From Alistipes sp. (lineage in GTDB: Bacteria > Bacteroidota > Bacteroidia > Bacteroidales > Rikenellaceae): a stretch of 44,119 bases of DNA. The notes below the pieces were generated by a model. That model made no database searches. It was not told where the DNA came from and was given only the letters and a program-made list of their open reading frames with translations. Location of the stretch: NCBI GenBank assembly GCA_017555805.1, contig JAFZFR010000026.1, positions 1-44,119 on the forward strand. The letters are read 5' to 3'. Both the position numbers and the translations under genes were made by a program. This document shows positions 34,645 through 41,826 of the stretch, piece after piece. The first letter of the stretch is position 1. Each line of letters opens with the position of its first letter.

Positions 34645-34690
34645 GTTTCAGCAACAACTTTTTTATATTTTTCGATGTCAGAGGGTGCGA

Positions 34691-37234
34691 TTAACCGCAT
34701 TTTGAGTATCCGCAAGACATACAGGTGAGGCATCCGTTCTGGTATGCCATCTCCTCCTGACCACACTGTGGACACTTGCCCTTTGACTTCGTGCCGTCGG
34801 CGATGTACTGCTTCAGCGCGCGCTGAACACCATTCTTCCAGGTGTTGATGCTCTCGCTGTTAAGATGCAGACCATCAATCAGATGCACAACCTTGTCGAT
34901 AGGCATTCCGTGACGCAAAATACCCGAAATGAGTTTCGCGTAGTTCCAGAACTCCTCGTCGAAGAGGCGTGAGATACCACCGATTGTGTTGGTGTATCCG
35001 TAGCGGTCCTGATACTGGAAATCGTAGCGCTTTGAGCCGTCAGCCTCGCGAACCTTAAGAATCCATCCCTTGGTGATTTTTTTAGGGATATACATCGCAT
35101 CCTCCTCGATTTTACCTGTGAAAATCTCATAAGGACGACCATCCTGGATACCTACGAATGCAATCCACTCCTCGCTGCCGTTCTTGAAACGCACGATGTC
35201 GGCTGGGATTGACTTTGGACGCTTGTGAGCACCCTGCTCGCTGCACTTCTTCTTCTCGCCCTTCTTCTTTGCGTCGATGAGCACGCCGCTGCGGCAGCCG
35301 TCACGATATACGGTAACGCCCTTACAGCCGCACTCCCAGGCGGTGCGATATACATCGGCCACCAACTCCTCGCTCACATCGTTAGGAAGGTTTACAGTAA
35401 CAGAGATTGAGTGATCAACCCACTTCTGGATAGCACCCTGCATACGCACCTTTGCCACCCAGTCGATGTCGTTGGCCGTAGCACCGTAGTATGGCGAAGC
35501 CTTGAGCATCTTGTCGAGTTCTGTGTCGGCAATCTTCTCGAGATTTGAGGTGTCGTAACCGCTCTTCTCCAACCACTTAACAAACTGATGGTGATATACA
35601 TAGTACTCCTCGAACTTCTCGCCCATCTCGTCGATGAAGTCAGGTGTCTTGCCCTTGTCCGATGGGTTAATCTTGCGGCGACGCTTATACACTGGGCGGA
35701 ATACTGGCTCGATGCCCGATGTCGTCTGCGACATAAGCGAAGTTGTGCCAGTAGGCGCGATTGTCAGCATCGCGATGTTGCGGCGACCGTGCTTCTCCAT
35801 CTCGGCGTAGAGTTCTGGGTCAGCCTCCTTCAGACGCTCAATCATTGGGTTGTACTTCTCGCGTGCGGTATCGTAGATTGGGAACGCACCACGCTCCTGC
35901 GCCATCTTCACTGATGCGCGGTAAGCCTCAACGGCCAATGTGCGGTGAACGCTCACCGCAAAGTCGATAGCCTCGTCAGAGCCATAACGCAAGCCCAGAG
36001 CGGCCAGCATATCGCCCTCGGCGGTGATGCCCAAGCCTGTACGGCGACCCTTAAGAGCCATATCCTTAATCTTCTGCCACAACTCATACTCTACGCGGCG
36101 AATCTCCTCCTCCTCGGGGTCCTGAGCCACCTTGTTGATGATGAGTTCCACCTTCTCCAACTCAAGGTCGATGATGTCATCCATCATACGCATAGCCTTG
36201 CCCACATGGGTGCGGAAGAGGTCGAAATTGAACTTCGCCTCGGCTGTAAATGGATTCTCGACATAACTTAACAAATTGAGTGCCAGCAATCGACAACTGT
36301 CGTATGGGCAGAGTGGAATCTCGCCACAAGGGTTTGTCGAAACGGTTGTGAAACCCTGGTCGGCGTAGCAGTCTGGAATACTCTCGCGGATGATTGTGTC
36401 CCAGAAGAGCACACCTGGCTCTGCCGACTGCCAAGCGTTGTGGATAATCTTCTCCCACAATTTCTTGGCGTCAATCTCGGTCTGAATTTTTGGGTTGTCG
36501 GAGTCGATAGGGAACTGCTGGTGGTAGGGGCGACCCTCCTTTGCAGCGCGCATAAACTCGTCATCAATCTTGATTGATACATTCGCGCCAGTGACCTTGC
36601 CCGACTGTGTCTTTGCGTCGATGAAACTCTCTGCGTCGGGGTGCTTGATTGAGAGCGAGAGCATCAATGCTCCGCGGCGACCATCCTGCGCCACCTCGCG
36701 TGTAGAGTTTGAGTAGCGCTCCATAAATGGCACGATACCCGTAGATGTGAGCGCCGAGTTCAACACTGGTGTGCCCGTAGGACGCAGACCCGAGAGGTCG
36801 TGACCCACGCCACCGCGGCGCTTCATAAGTTGCACCTGCTCCTCGTCCATACGGAAGATGCCGCCGTAGGAGTCAGCGTGCTGGCGGTTACCGATAACGA
36901 AGCAGTTTGAGAGTGATGCCACCTGCAGGTTGTTGCCGATACCCGTCATAGGACCACCCTGTGGGATGATGTAACGGAAGTGGTCGAGCAGCGAGAATAC
37001 CTCCTCCTTGCTCATTGGGTTGGGGTACTTGTTCTCGATGCGCTCGATTTCGGCAGCGATACGGTGGTGCATATCCTCGGGTGTGCGCTCGTAGATGTGA
37101 CCGAAGGAGTCCTTCAGCGCATACTTGCTCACCCATACGGTTGCCGCCAACTCGTCACCCGCAAAGTACTCTTTCGAAGCGGCTACGGCATCGTTGTAAC
37201 TCACCTCGACAGGTTTTGTAGTTTTGTTTGACAT
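34691..37234 (-). CDS. nrdJ: Adenosylcobalamin-dependent (class II) ribonucleotide reductase
   Basis: This 847-residue enzyme reduces ribonucleotides to deoxyribonucleotides using a B12-derived radical, so it needs neither oxygen nor a second subunit. The redox cysteine Cys111 lies in SNCFVIGN and its partner region is VSTNPCGEIPL. The C-terminus has a zinc-ribbon-like set CPQC (821-824) and CLTCMSC (835-841), ending CGYSKCG with the mobile thiols that re-reduce the active site. Length and motifs fit the large NrdJ group. No convincing cobalamin riboswitch was seen in the 143 bp upstream. A clear promoter was not found either. It stands alone. Confidence 0.94.
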   Translation of the reverse strand: MSNKTTKPVEVSYNDAVAASKEYFAGDELAATVWVSKYALKDSFGHIYERTPEDMHHRIAAEIERIENKYPNPMSKEEVFSLLDHFRYIIPQGGPMTGIGNNLQVASLSNCFVIGNRQHADSYGGIFRMDEEQVQLMKRRGGVGHDLSGLRPTGTPVLNSALTSTGIVPFMERYSNSTREVAQDGRRGALMLSLSIKHPDAESFIDAKTQSGKVTGANVSIKIDDEFMRAAKEGRPYHQQFPIDSDNPKIQTEIDAKKLWEKIIHNAWQSAEPGVLFWDTIIRESIPDCYADQGFTTVSTNPCGEIPLCPYDSCRLLALNLLSYVENPFTAEAKFNFDLFRTHVGKAMRMMDDIIDLELEKVELIINKVAQDPEEEEIRRVEYELWQKIKDMALKGRRTGLGITAEGDMLAALGLRYGSDEAIDFAVSVHRTLAVEAYRASVKMAQERGAFPIYDTAREKYNPMIERLKEADPELYAEMEKHGRRNIAMLTIAPTGTTSLMSQTTSGIEPVFRPVYKRRRKINPSDKGKTPDFIDEMGEKFEEYYVYHHQFVKWLEKSGYDTSNLEKIADTELDKMLKASPYYGATANDIDWVAKVRMQGAIQKWVDHSISVTVNLPNDVSEELVADVYRTAWECGCKGVTVYRDGCRSGVLIDAKKKGEKKKCSEQGAHKRPKSIPADIVRFKNGSEEWIAFVGIQDGRPYEIFTGKIEEDAMYIPKKITKGWILKVREADGSKRYDFQYQDRYGYTNTIGGISRLFDEEFWNYAKLISGILRHGMPIDKVVHLIDGLHLNSESINTWKNGVQRALKQYIADGTKSKGKCPQCGQEEMAYQNGCLTCMSCGYSKCG

Positions 37235-37377
37235 GGTTTTGGTTGAAGTTTTATTTGTTTTTCAATTACTTTTTCGGTTTTGTCCCTGGTTGGACCATAC
37301 AAAGTTCATAAAAAAGAGTGCTTTTTCGCCCTTGTGAGGTCGGAATTTTTCGACAACTCATTAACAAAAGGCGAAAA

Positions 37378-37405
37378 TATGCGCTGGGGTGGCTCCCAGC
37401 GCATA
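37378..37405 (-). terminator. Terminator of ridA
   Basis: A perfect 11-bp stem TATGCGCTGGG/CCCAGCGCATA closes a GTGGCT loop, followed on the minus strand by ATTTTCGCCTTTTG. It lies 28 bp past the ridA stop codon and upstream of nrdJ. The remaining gap down to nrdJ (37235-37377) holds nothing recognised. Confidence 0.87.
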
Positions 37406-37433
37406 CTCCTTAATGTTTTTTCTTTGGTTGATG

Positions 37434-37808
37434 TTACTTGCAGAGTATGGCGTCAATCTCAACCTTTGCACCCATTGGCAGTTTTGCCACCTCGTAGCAG
37501 ACGCGCGCTGGCATATTCTCGGTGAAGAATGTGGCATAGACGCCATTCATAGCGGCGAAGTCGGCGATGCTGTCGAGCAAAACTGTAACCTTCACTGCGT
37601 CAGCGAGTGAGTAGCCTGCCTCGGCTGCGATGTGACCCAGGTTAGTGAGTGACTGGCGAGTCTGCTCCTCGATTGACTCGGGCATTGTACCCGTAGCGGC
37701 GTCGATTGGCAACTGACCAGAGATGTAGAGTGTTGAGCCTGCCTCAACAGCCTGTGAATATGGACCCACTGCCTTTGGGGCGAGTGGTGATGCAATAATC
37801 TTTTTCAT
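37434..37808 (-). CDS. ridA: RidA family enamine/imine deaminase
   Basis: This 124-residue protein removes reactive 2-aminoacrylate and similar intermediates left by PLP enzymes such as threonine dehydratase. The family's substrate-binding Arg102 (PARVCYEV) and Glu117 (KVEIDAI) are present, with the start APKAVGPYSQAV and LYISGQLPID as hallmarks. It forms trimers in known members. It is a single gene, divergent from the META-domain lipoprotein with closely packed promoter boxes between them. Confidence 0.95.
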   Translation of the reverse strand: MKKIIASPLAPKAVGPYSQAVEAGSTLYISGQLPIDAATGTMPESIEEQTRQSLTNLGHIAAEAGYSLADAVKVTVLLDSIADFAAMNGVYATFFTENMPARVCYEVAKLPMGAKVEIDAILCK

Positions 37809-37846
37809 AGTATCGTTTATTTTATAAAATTACTAATCCCATATGA

Positions 37847-37854
37847 CAAAGATA
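37847..37854 (-). promoter_or_regulatory. -7 promoter element for ridA
   Basis: TATCTTTG on the minus strand, 38 bp above the ridA start. No TTG 19-21 bp further up. The box for the divergent gene is only 11 bp away. Confidence 0.55.
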
Positions 37855-37865
37855 CAAAATTTCCA

Positions 37866-37873
37866 TATCTTTG
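37866..37873 (+). promoter_or_regulatory. -7 promoter element for the META-domain gene
   Basis: TATCTTTG on the plus strand, 45 bp before the chosen start codon at 37919. It lies right beside the ridA box. No -33 TTG was seen. Confidence 0.55.
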
Positions 37874-37918
37874 CATCATAATTGGAGAAAAATTAAAACA
37901 ACATTCAAGAAAAAGGTT

Positions 37919-38335
37919 ATGAAGCAGATTCTTTCGATTTTGATTGTATCGGTTGCGCTGGCTGCGATGGTAGGTTGCTGCGCGTGCCGTAAGGGTAAGA
38001 ATAATAAGCCATTTGTCGGCACAGAGTGGCATCTGGAGCGAATGATGGGTCAGGTGCTGGACATCGACGCCGACCAGTTTGTATTTCAGTTCACCGAGGA
38101 TGGTCGCTTTGCGGGTGTGGGTGCTTGCAATCGTATGATGGGCGACTACTCGGCAACCGAGAAGCGCGCCATTAAGTTTGGTGCATTGGCTGGCACTCGT
38201 ATGATGTGCCCAAAGGCGCACCTCGAGGCGGAGTTAACAAAGATTATCAGCCAGGCAACTCACTACGAGATTGATGGTGATTTGCTTTTGATTCTCTCTA
38301 ACGGCGAGTTGCAGGCTGTGTTCCGTGCAAAGTAA
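37919..38335 (+). CDS. META-domain (HslJ-like) lipoprotein
   Basis: The start at 37919 gives 138 residues. The signal peptide ends at a lipobox (AMVGC), so the protein is lipid-anchored. The rest is a META/HslJ domain: FVGTEWHLERMMGQ, FQFTEDGRFAGVGACNRMMGDYS (the family's G-x-x-GCN-x-x-G motif) and LAGTRMMCPKAHLEAEL (the TxMAC-like motif). HslJ-type proteins are linked to heat-shock or antibiotic tolerance in other bacteria, but the biochemical role is unknown. A start 16 codons earlier is possible in frame but would overlap the -7 box. A palindromic repeat begins just after the stop codon. Confidence 0.87.
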   Translation: MKQILSILIVSVALAAMVGCCACRKGKNNKPFVGTEWHLERMMGQVLDIDADQFVFQFTEDGRFAGVGACNRMMGDYSATEKRAIKFGALAGTRMMCPKAHLEAELTKIISQATHYEIDGDLLLILSNGELQAVFRAK

Positions 38336-38337
38336 GA

Positions 38338-38460
38338 AGGAACTGCCTAAAAAGGTGTTTTCGGCGTTATGCTTGTCCTCAAAATGCTCATATACGCTTC
38401 AGTAAACTCCGCTTTTTCGGACTTCGCCAGCCTTGAAAACCCTCTTTTTATACAATTCCT
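38338..38460. repeat. Imperfect palindrome, copy B of the dispersed structured repeat
   Basis: This is a relative of the element at 7090-7211, in the same orientation and again directly after a gene's stop codon. Its ends AGGAACTG (38338-38345) and CAATTCCT (38453-38460) pair. AAAAAG pairs with CTTTTT, and GTCC with GGAC further in. Compared with copy A, several stems changed on both arms at once, which keeps them paired. The centre is degraded. Confidence 0.78.
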
Positions 38461-38504
38461 AAATCGAGGGAGATAGTTCCCGAAGATAATATAATAGAAA
38501 AAGT

Positions 38505-38531
38505 CAGCGTGAAGGAAACCCCTTCACGCTG
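38505..38531. terminator. Bidirectional terminator between the META gene and the sigma-factor operon
   Basis: A perfect 11-bp stem CAGCGTGAAGG/CCTTCACGCTG closes an AAACC loop, with T-rich sequence on both outward sides. It lies 6 bp beyond the stop codon of the 183-residue secreted protein. Confidence 0.88.
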
Positions 38532-38536
38532 TTCTT

Positions 38537-39088
38537 TTATGGTTTGATAATCTCCACCGTATCGCTCTTGTCGCCCTTGATATTCTCGCCATCGTTTTTT
38601 ACGCCGATGAAAGACATAATCTCGGGCGTGGAGAGTATGCCTACAATGTCGCAGACGCAATACTCCTTGCCGTTTGATATGAAGAATAAGTATTCAAATG
38701 TTCCGCCACCGAGTTTCGCTACGAAAATCTTGTACTCCGTGCCATTGATTGTCATTGTCATATGGTGGTTGTATTTGTTGCTGGCAAGTGCCATTCTCTC
38801 AATGGTGTAGAAGCAGGCCTTTGCGTGTGTCTTATCCATCACCACCTGGAAGATGGAGTTGATGCGATTCACAACACTCTTCTTGTTAGCCACCGCCTTG
38901 GGCATAAGTTGCTGGAGGACAGCGCCCGAGAACTGCGTAATCTCAAATTTTGAGCCCTCCTCCTTTGCGTGCATCGCTGTAATGGAGCATCGTTGCATAT
39001 ACTCCTTAAACTCCTTGGTCTGCGCCTGTGCATCCAATGTAAAGAGTGTTGCAAAAATCACCGACAATATTATGAAAATCCGTTTCAT
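38537..39088 (-). CDS. Secreted protein of unknown function, last gene of the ECF operon
   Basis: This 183-residue protein has a signal peptide (residues 1-22, cut after AQA). The rest is a mixed alpha/beta domain with several lysines and two nearby cysteines (YCVCDIVG); I do not recognise the family with certainty. It is faintly like DUF4252 proteins, which also sit behind ECF sigma factors in Bacteroidota, but this is only an impression. It starts 12 bp after the barrel protein and is the fourth gene of the sigma/anti-sigma transcript. Confidence 0.78.
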   Translation of the reverse strand: MKRIFIILSVIFATLFTLDAQAQTKEFKEYMQRCSITAMHAKEEGSKFEITQFSGAVLQQLMPKAVANKKSVVNRINSIFQVVMDKTHAKACFYTIERMALASNKYNHHMTMTINGTEYKIFVAKLGGGTFEYLFFISNGKEYCVCDIVGILSTPEIMSFIGVKNDGENIKGDKSDTVEIIKP

Positions 39089-39100
39089 AGTGCCTGTATT

Positions 39101-39922
39101 TTAGTAGAAACCGATACCGATAGTCCATTGGCTTAACTCTGGTCCGCGACCTGTCTTGAATAACTGGGTTGGCTGGTATGCACCATAGACTGAAAAGGCT
39201 TTAAATCTGAGACGAGCCACAGCACCCATCTGGATAGGCTCGACAGGGAAGTTCCACTCCTTTTCTTTATGACCGCCGTTGTACTTTATCTTGGTGTGGT
39301 TGTTGATATTGATGTCAACATATCCACCCATTGAGAATGCAAAGCGGCTGGGGTTGCCGAAAATTACCTCTGCGGGGATGTGGAAGGCGGCAGTCGTGAA
39401 TTTACTCTTTTTGGAACTCTTGCCATTGTAATCGACTATTGGTGATGGCATTATGAGCCCGTTCCCCTTCGATAATGTCATTGCGGGGTTGTCGAAGCGG
39501 TAGTTGTTCCATCTGAAGCCCAAACCTGCGGCGATACCCATTCTGCATCTTCTTGAGTAGGCTGCTCCGCCAAAGATGTTGAGAGTTGTCTGCACCGACT
39601 TGATGTTGCGTAGTTCAAAAAACTCGCCCACATCCATACCAAGGTAGTTGGTGTACCACACATTAGTCGGAACATTCCAACCCAACTCGAACATAGGGAT
39701 TGTAGAGCGGGTGTCGCGACCAACCTTTATTGTCAGTGCATCTTTTTTCGTCTTGTCAATGTGGATAATAGGGGAGGCGCCCACGGGCTCAACTTTCTGC
39801 TGCGAGGGGTCGCTGTCGTTGAATTTGATGCCCGAAGCACCGAGTGTGATTGTCTGCGCCTGTGCCTCACTGGTGGCGAAACAGGCGATTGCCACAATGG
39901 CAAAAATTAAGAATCGTTTCAT
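39101..39922 (-). CDS. Predicted outer-membrane beta-barrel protein
   Basis: This 273-residue protein has a signal peptide (residues 1-22, AQA). After about 60 residues of periplasmic or surface sequence it shows alternating amphipathic strands (FGGAAYSRRCRMGIAAGLGFRWNN; FAFSMGGYVDINI; AVARLRFKAFSVYGAY), ending in WTIGIGFY with a terminal aromatic residue, the usual signal for insertion by BAM. No specific family was recognised. It lies 23 bp after the anti-sigma gene and 12 bp before the secreted protein, so it is likely a target of, or sensor for, the sigma factor. Confidence 0.82.
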   Translation of the reverse strand: MKRFLIFAIVAIACFATSEAQAQTITLGASGIKFNDSDPSQQKVEPVGASPIIHIDKTKKDALTIKVGRDTRSTIPMFELGWNVPTNVWYTNYLGMDVGEFFELRNIKSVQTTLNIFGGAAYSRRCRMGIAAGLGFRWNNYRFDNPAMTLSKGNGLIMPSPIVDYNGKSSKKSKFTTAAFHIPAEVIFGNPSRFAFSMGGYVDININNHTKIKYNGGHKEKEWNFPVEPIQMGAVARLRFKAFSVYGAYQPTQLFKTGRGPELSQWTIGIGFY

Positions 39923-39945
39923 ATCTTTTTAATAGTTTGAGAGTT

Positions 39946-40353
39946 TTATTCCAATCTAAATAGTTTTTCAATCAACTCCTCGTCGGTAGGAATCTCCGTC
40001 TGGGCGAGGTTGGCAAAAATTTTGTCGGCGTGGTACTGCGCCTCGGCAAGCGAGGTGATAGGCTCGCCATTGTAGTAGCCGTAAATGGTTGGCTGTTTGA
40101 GCATTATCGTTATGCCGATAATGAGCGCGCAAAGCCCCGTAGTCAATGCAATCTGCCAAATGTGCGATGTAGTCTGGTGGAGTCTTATGCGTACGCTCTG
40201 TTGCGGCGCTGCGGCGTGCATCATCATCGCTCGTGCGGCGCGCTCCTCGGCGGTGGGTGAGGTGTTCTGGAGCAGTTGCTCGCGCAACTCCTGCTCCTCG
40301 GCGGCGTTGGTCTGCGCCTGCCAGTATCGTTGCATTAAATCCTTATACTCCAT
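39946..40353 (-). CDS. Membrane protein in anti-sigma-factor position
   Basis: This 135-residue protein has a cytoplasmic N-terminal part rich in Glu and Arg (about 1-60), one transmembrane helix (about 65-85, IWQIALTTGLCALIIGITIML) and a 50-residue C-terminal part outside. That topology and its place right after an ECF sigma gene mark it as the likely anti-sigma factor. Its start codon lies inside the last codons of the sigma gene (11 bp overlap), which would couple their translation and keep the two in balance. No zinc-binding anti-sigma motif is present, so the call rests on topology and context. Confidence 0.8.
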   Translation of the reverse strand: MEYKDLMQRYWQAQTNAAEEQELREQLLQNTSPTAEERAARAMMMHAAAPQQSVRIRLHQTTSHIWQIALTTGLCALIIGITIMLKQPTIYGYYNGEPITSLAEAQYHADKIFANLAQTEIPTDEELIEKLFRLE

Positions 40354-40828
40354 AATTCATCACCTTTATAAGTTCCTCTTTTACCTTTTGTCGTGCTCGG
40401 CTGCACGCCATTCGAGCGGCGCTCTCGCTCGAGCCAATTATCTCGGCTATCTCGCCGTAGCCCAACCCCTCGCAGTCGTGCAGGTGAATCACCTCCCTCT
40501 CGCGCTCGGGCAGCGTGGCTATTATCTTGCCGACCATCTGTATGAGTTCACTATCCTCATTTGTTGTTGCTGCAATGTTTTGCGGTGGCTCACTCTGCCG
40601 TCTGCGCTCCCGCTCGCGCATCAGGTCGAGGCAGATGTTGCGGATGCTCACCATTGCCAACTGGCGGAATGTACCTTCTCTTATAAATAGCCGTCGCCGC
40701 CATAGTTTTTCGTATAGGTCCTGCGTAGCATCCTCCGCCAGCGTAGGGTCGTGCAGCAGACTCACGGCATAGCGATATGCCGCATCCTTGATTGCAAGAA
40801 ATTCTCTGTTCAGTTCTTCACTTCTCAT
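40343..40828 (-). CDS. ECF RNA polymerase sigma factor
   Basis: This 161-residue sigma factor has region 2 (about 10-80, AAYRYAVSLLHDPTLAEDATQDLYEKLW; MVSIRNICLDLMRER) and region 4 (about 105-155, LPEREREVIHLHDCEGLGYGEIAEIIGSSESAARMACSRARQKVKE). The start at 40828 (MRSEELNREF) fits the family; the frame is open for 18 codons above it, but those residues do not look like sigma sequence. It heads a four-gene operon. ECF operons usually control themselves, yet no clear promoter was found in the 545 bp upstream. Confidence 0.93.
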   Translation of the reverse strand: MRSEELNREFLAIKDAAYRYAVSLLHDPTLAEDATQDLYEKLWRRRLFIREGTFRQLAMVSIRNICLDLMRERERRRQSEPPQNIAATTNEDSELIQMVGKIIATLPEREREVIHLHDCEGLGYGEIAEIIGSSESAARMACSRARQKVKEELIKVMNYGV

Positions 40829-41170
40829 TGTCTGGTTGCACTTTTCTCCACACTTTTTTGGCGCTTTTTGCCCAAATTTCACCTCTTTTTCGCTTATGCT
40901 CTCGCCTCTGTTTTTCGCCCGAAATACACCCCGTTTCTGGGTTTGTTTTGTGTTCTAATTATCGCTTTCTTTGCGGGCGCTTTTTGTCTATTTCGCCACT
41001 CGTTTTCGGGCGGATTTTCGCCACATTTTTCAGACGGTTTGCATCTATAATACGAACAACTCCTCGTTTTGTAACATCAAAGTTGAAAATTTTTTCAAAA
41101 CCCCGCACATAGCCCCTGGTGGGAAAATATGCAACTGCGCTGAAAATGACAAAATTAGTGGCTGTTTTTC
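40829..41170. other. Long region without a gene between the sigma factor and the polysaccharide locus
   Basis: No convincing gene is present in this part. The segment 40840-41050 is pyrimidine-rich on the plus strand, with repeated TTTTTCGCC-like phrases, which read on the minus strand as purine-rich leader sequence of the sigma gene. From about 41050 the composition becomes AT-rich. The polysaccharide locus promoter follows at 41171. Confidence 0.6.
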
Positions 41171-41201
41171 TTGTTAAATATGATTAAATTTTCTACATTT
41201 G
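41171..41201 (+). promoter_or_regulatory. Promoter of the surface-polysaccharide locus
   Basis: TTG at 41171-41173 and TACATTTG at 41194-41201, 20 bp apart, give a full -33/-7 match. Transcription would start near 41208, leaving a leader of about 165 nt before the HAD gene. Confidence 0.75.
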
Positions 41202-41267
41202 CGATGTTGTTTGGTCATCTTTTTATTGAGGGCAGCACAAATAACACTATTTTAATTCTTCTAACTG

Positions 41268-41299
41268 ATTGATACACAACTGTTTGCGTGTGTATCAAT
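41268..41299 (+). promoter_or_regulatory. Leader hairpin of the polysaccharide locus
   Basis: A perfect 11-bp stem ATTGATACACA/TGTGTATCAAT closes a 10-base loop. No T-run follows, so it is not a simple terminator. It sits in the middle of the untranslated leader, where capsule operons of Bacteroides are controlled by antitermination. Its role is inferred from position only. Confidence 0.6.
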
Positions 41300-41373
41300 G
41301 CCCCGAGATTGTGCGCATATGTAGCGTTTTCAGCACTCGGCGAGGCACTCGAAAAATTTAACTAATCATTGAA

Positions 41374-41802
41374 ATGATTATAGCCGTAGATTTTGATGGA
41401 ACGATAGTGGAGCATAAATATCCATCTATCGGCAAGGAAATCCCGTTCGCTATTGCAACTTTGAAGCAACTTCAGGACGATGGTCATCGCCTGATTTTGT
41501 GGAGTTGCCGCGAGGGTCGTCTGTTGCAGGATGCAGTTGAGTATTGTCACAAGCGCGGAGTGGACTTTTTCGCCGTCAATAGCAACTATCCCGACGAGGA
41601 TGTCGATCAGAGCGCCATCCGCAGCCGCAAACTTAAGGCCGATATGTTCATCGACGACCGCAATGTCGGCGGCCTGCCCGACTGGGGCGTCATCTACGAG
41701 ATGATCTCCCGCGGCATCACCCACGAACAATTCCTCACCGAAATCTCCCTCACCCCCTCCCGCCCCCAGAAACCTTCCCTCTGGAAGAGGTTGTTCGGAT
41801 AG
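41374..41802 (+). CDS. Small HAD-superfamily hydrolase
   Basis: This 142-residue protein has HAD motif I DFDGT with Asp6 and Asp8, motif II around Ser44 (LILWSCREG), a lysine (Lys86 or Lys88) and motif IV Asp94-Asp95 (FIDDRNVGG). It lacks a large cap domain and resembles a compact Bacteroides HAD family that I recall as structurally characterised but without a known substrate. The second half of the gene uses mostly C-ending codons, unlike its start. It lies 24 bp before the flippase gene and is the first gene of the polysaccharide transcript, so a sugar phosphate substrate is possible. Confidence 0.87.
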   Translation: MIIAVDFDGTIVEHKYPSIGKEIPFAIATLKQLQDDGHRLILWSCREGRLLQDAVEYCHKRGVDFFAVNSNYPDEDVDQSAIRSRKLKADMFIDDRNVGGLPDWGVIYEMISRGITHEQFLTEISLTPSRPQKPSLWKRLFG

Positions 41803-41826
41803 CGGCGTATTAAAACAGAATTTGAA

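Noticed and set aside
37817..38221. Minus-strand frame of 134 codons opposite the META-domain gene
   Set aside because: It overlaps a lipoprotein gene with a clear lipobox and family motifs, and it contains the divergent promoter region.
41171..41373. Invertible promoter of the Bacteroides capsule type
   Set aside because: The hairpin at 41268-41299 is an inverted repeat with only 10 bp between its arms, and no matching repeat was found on the other side of the promoter, so there is nothing to invert.
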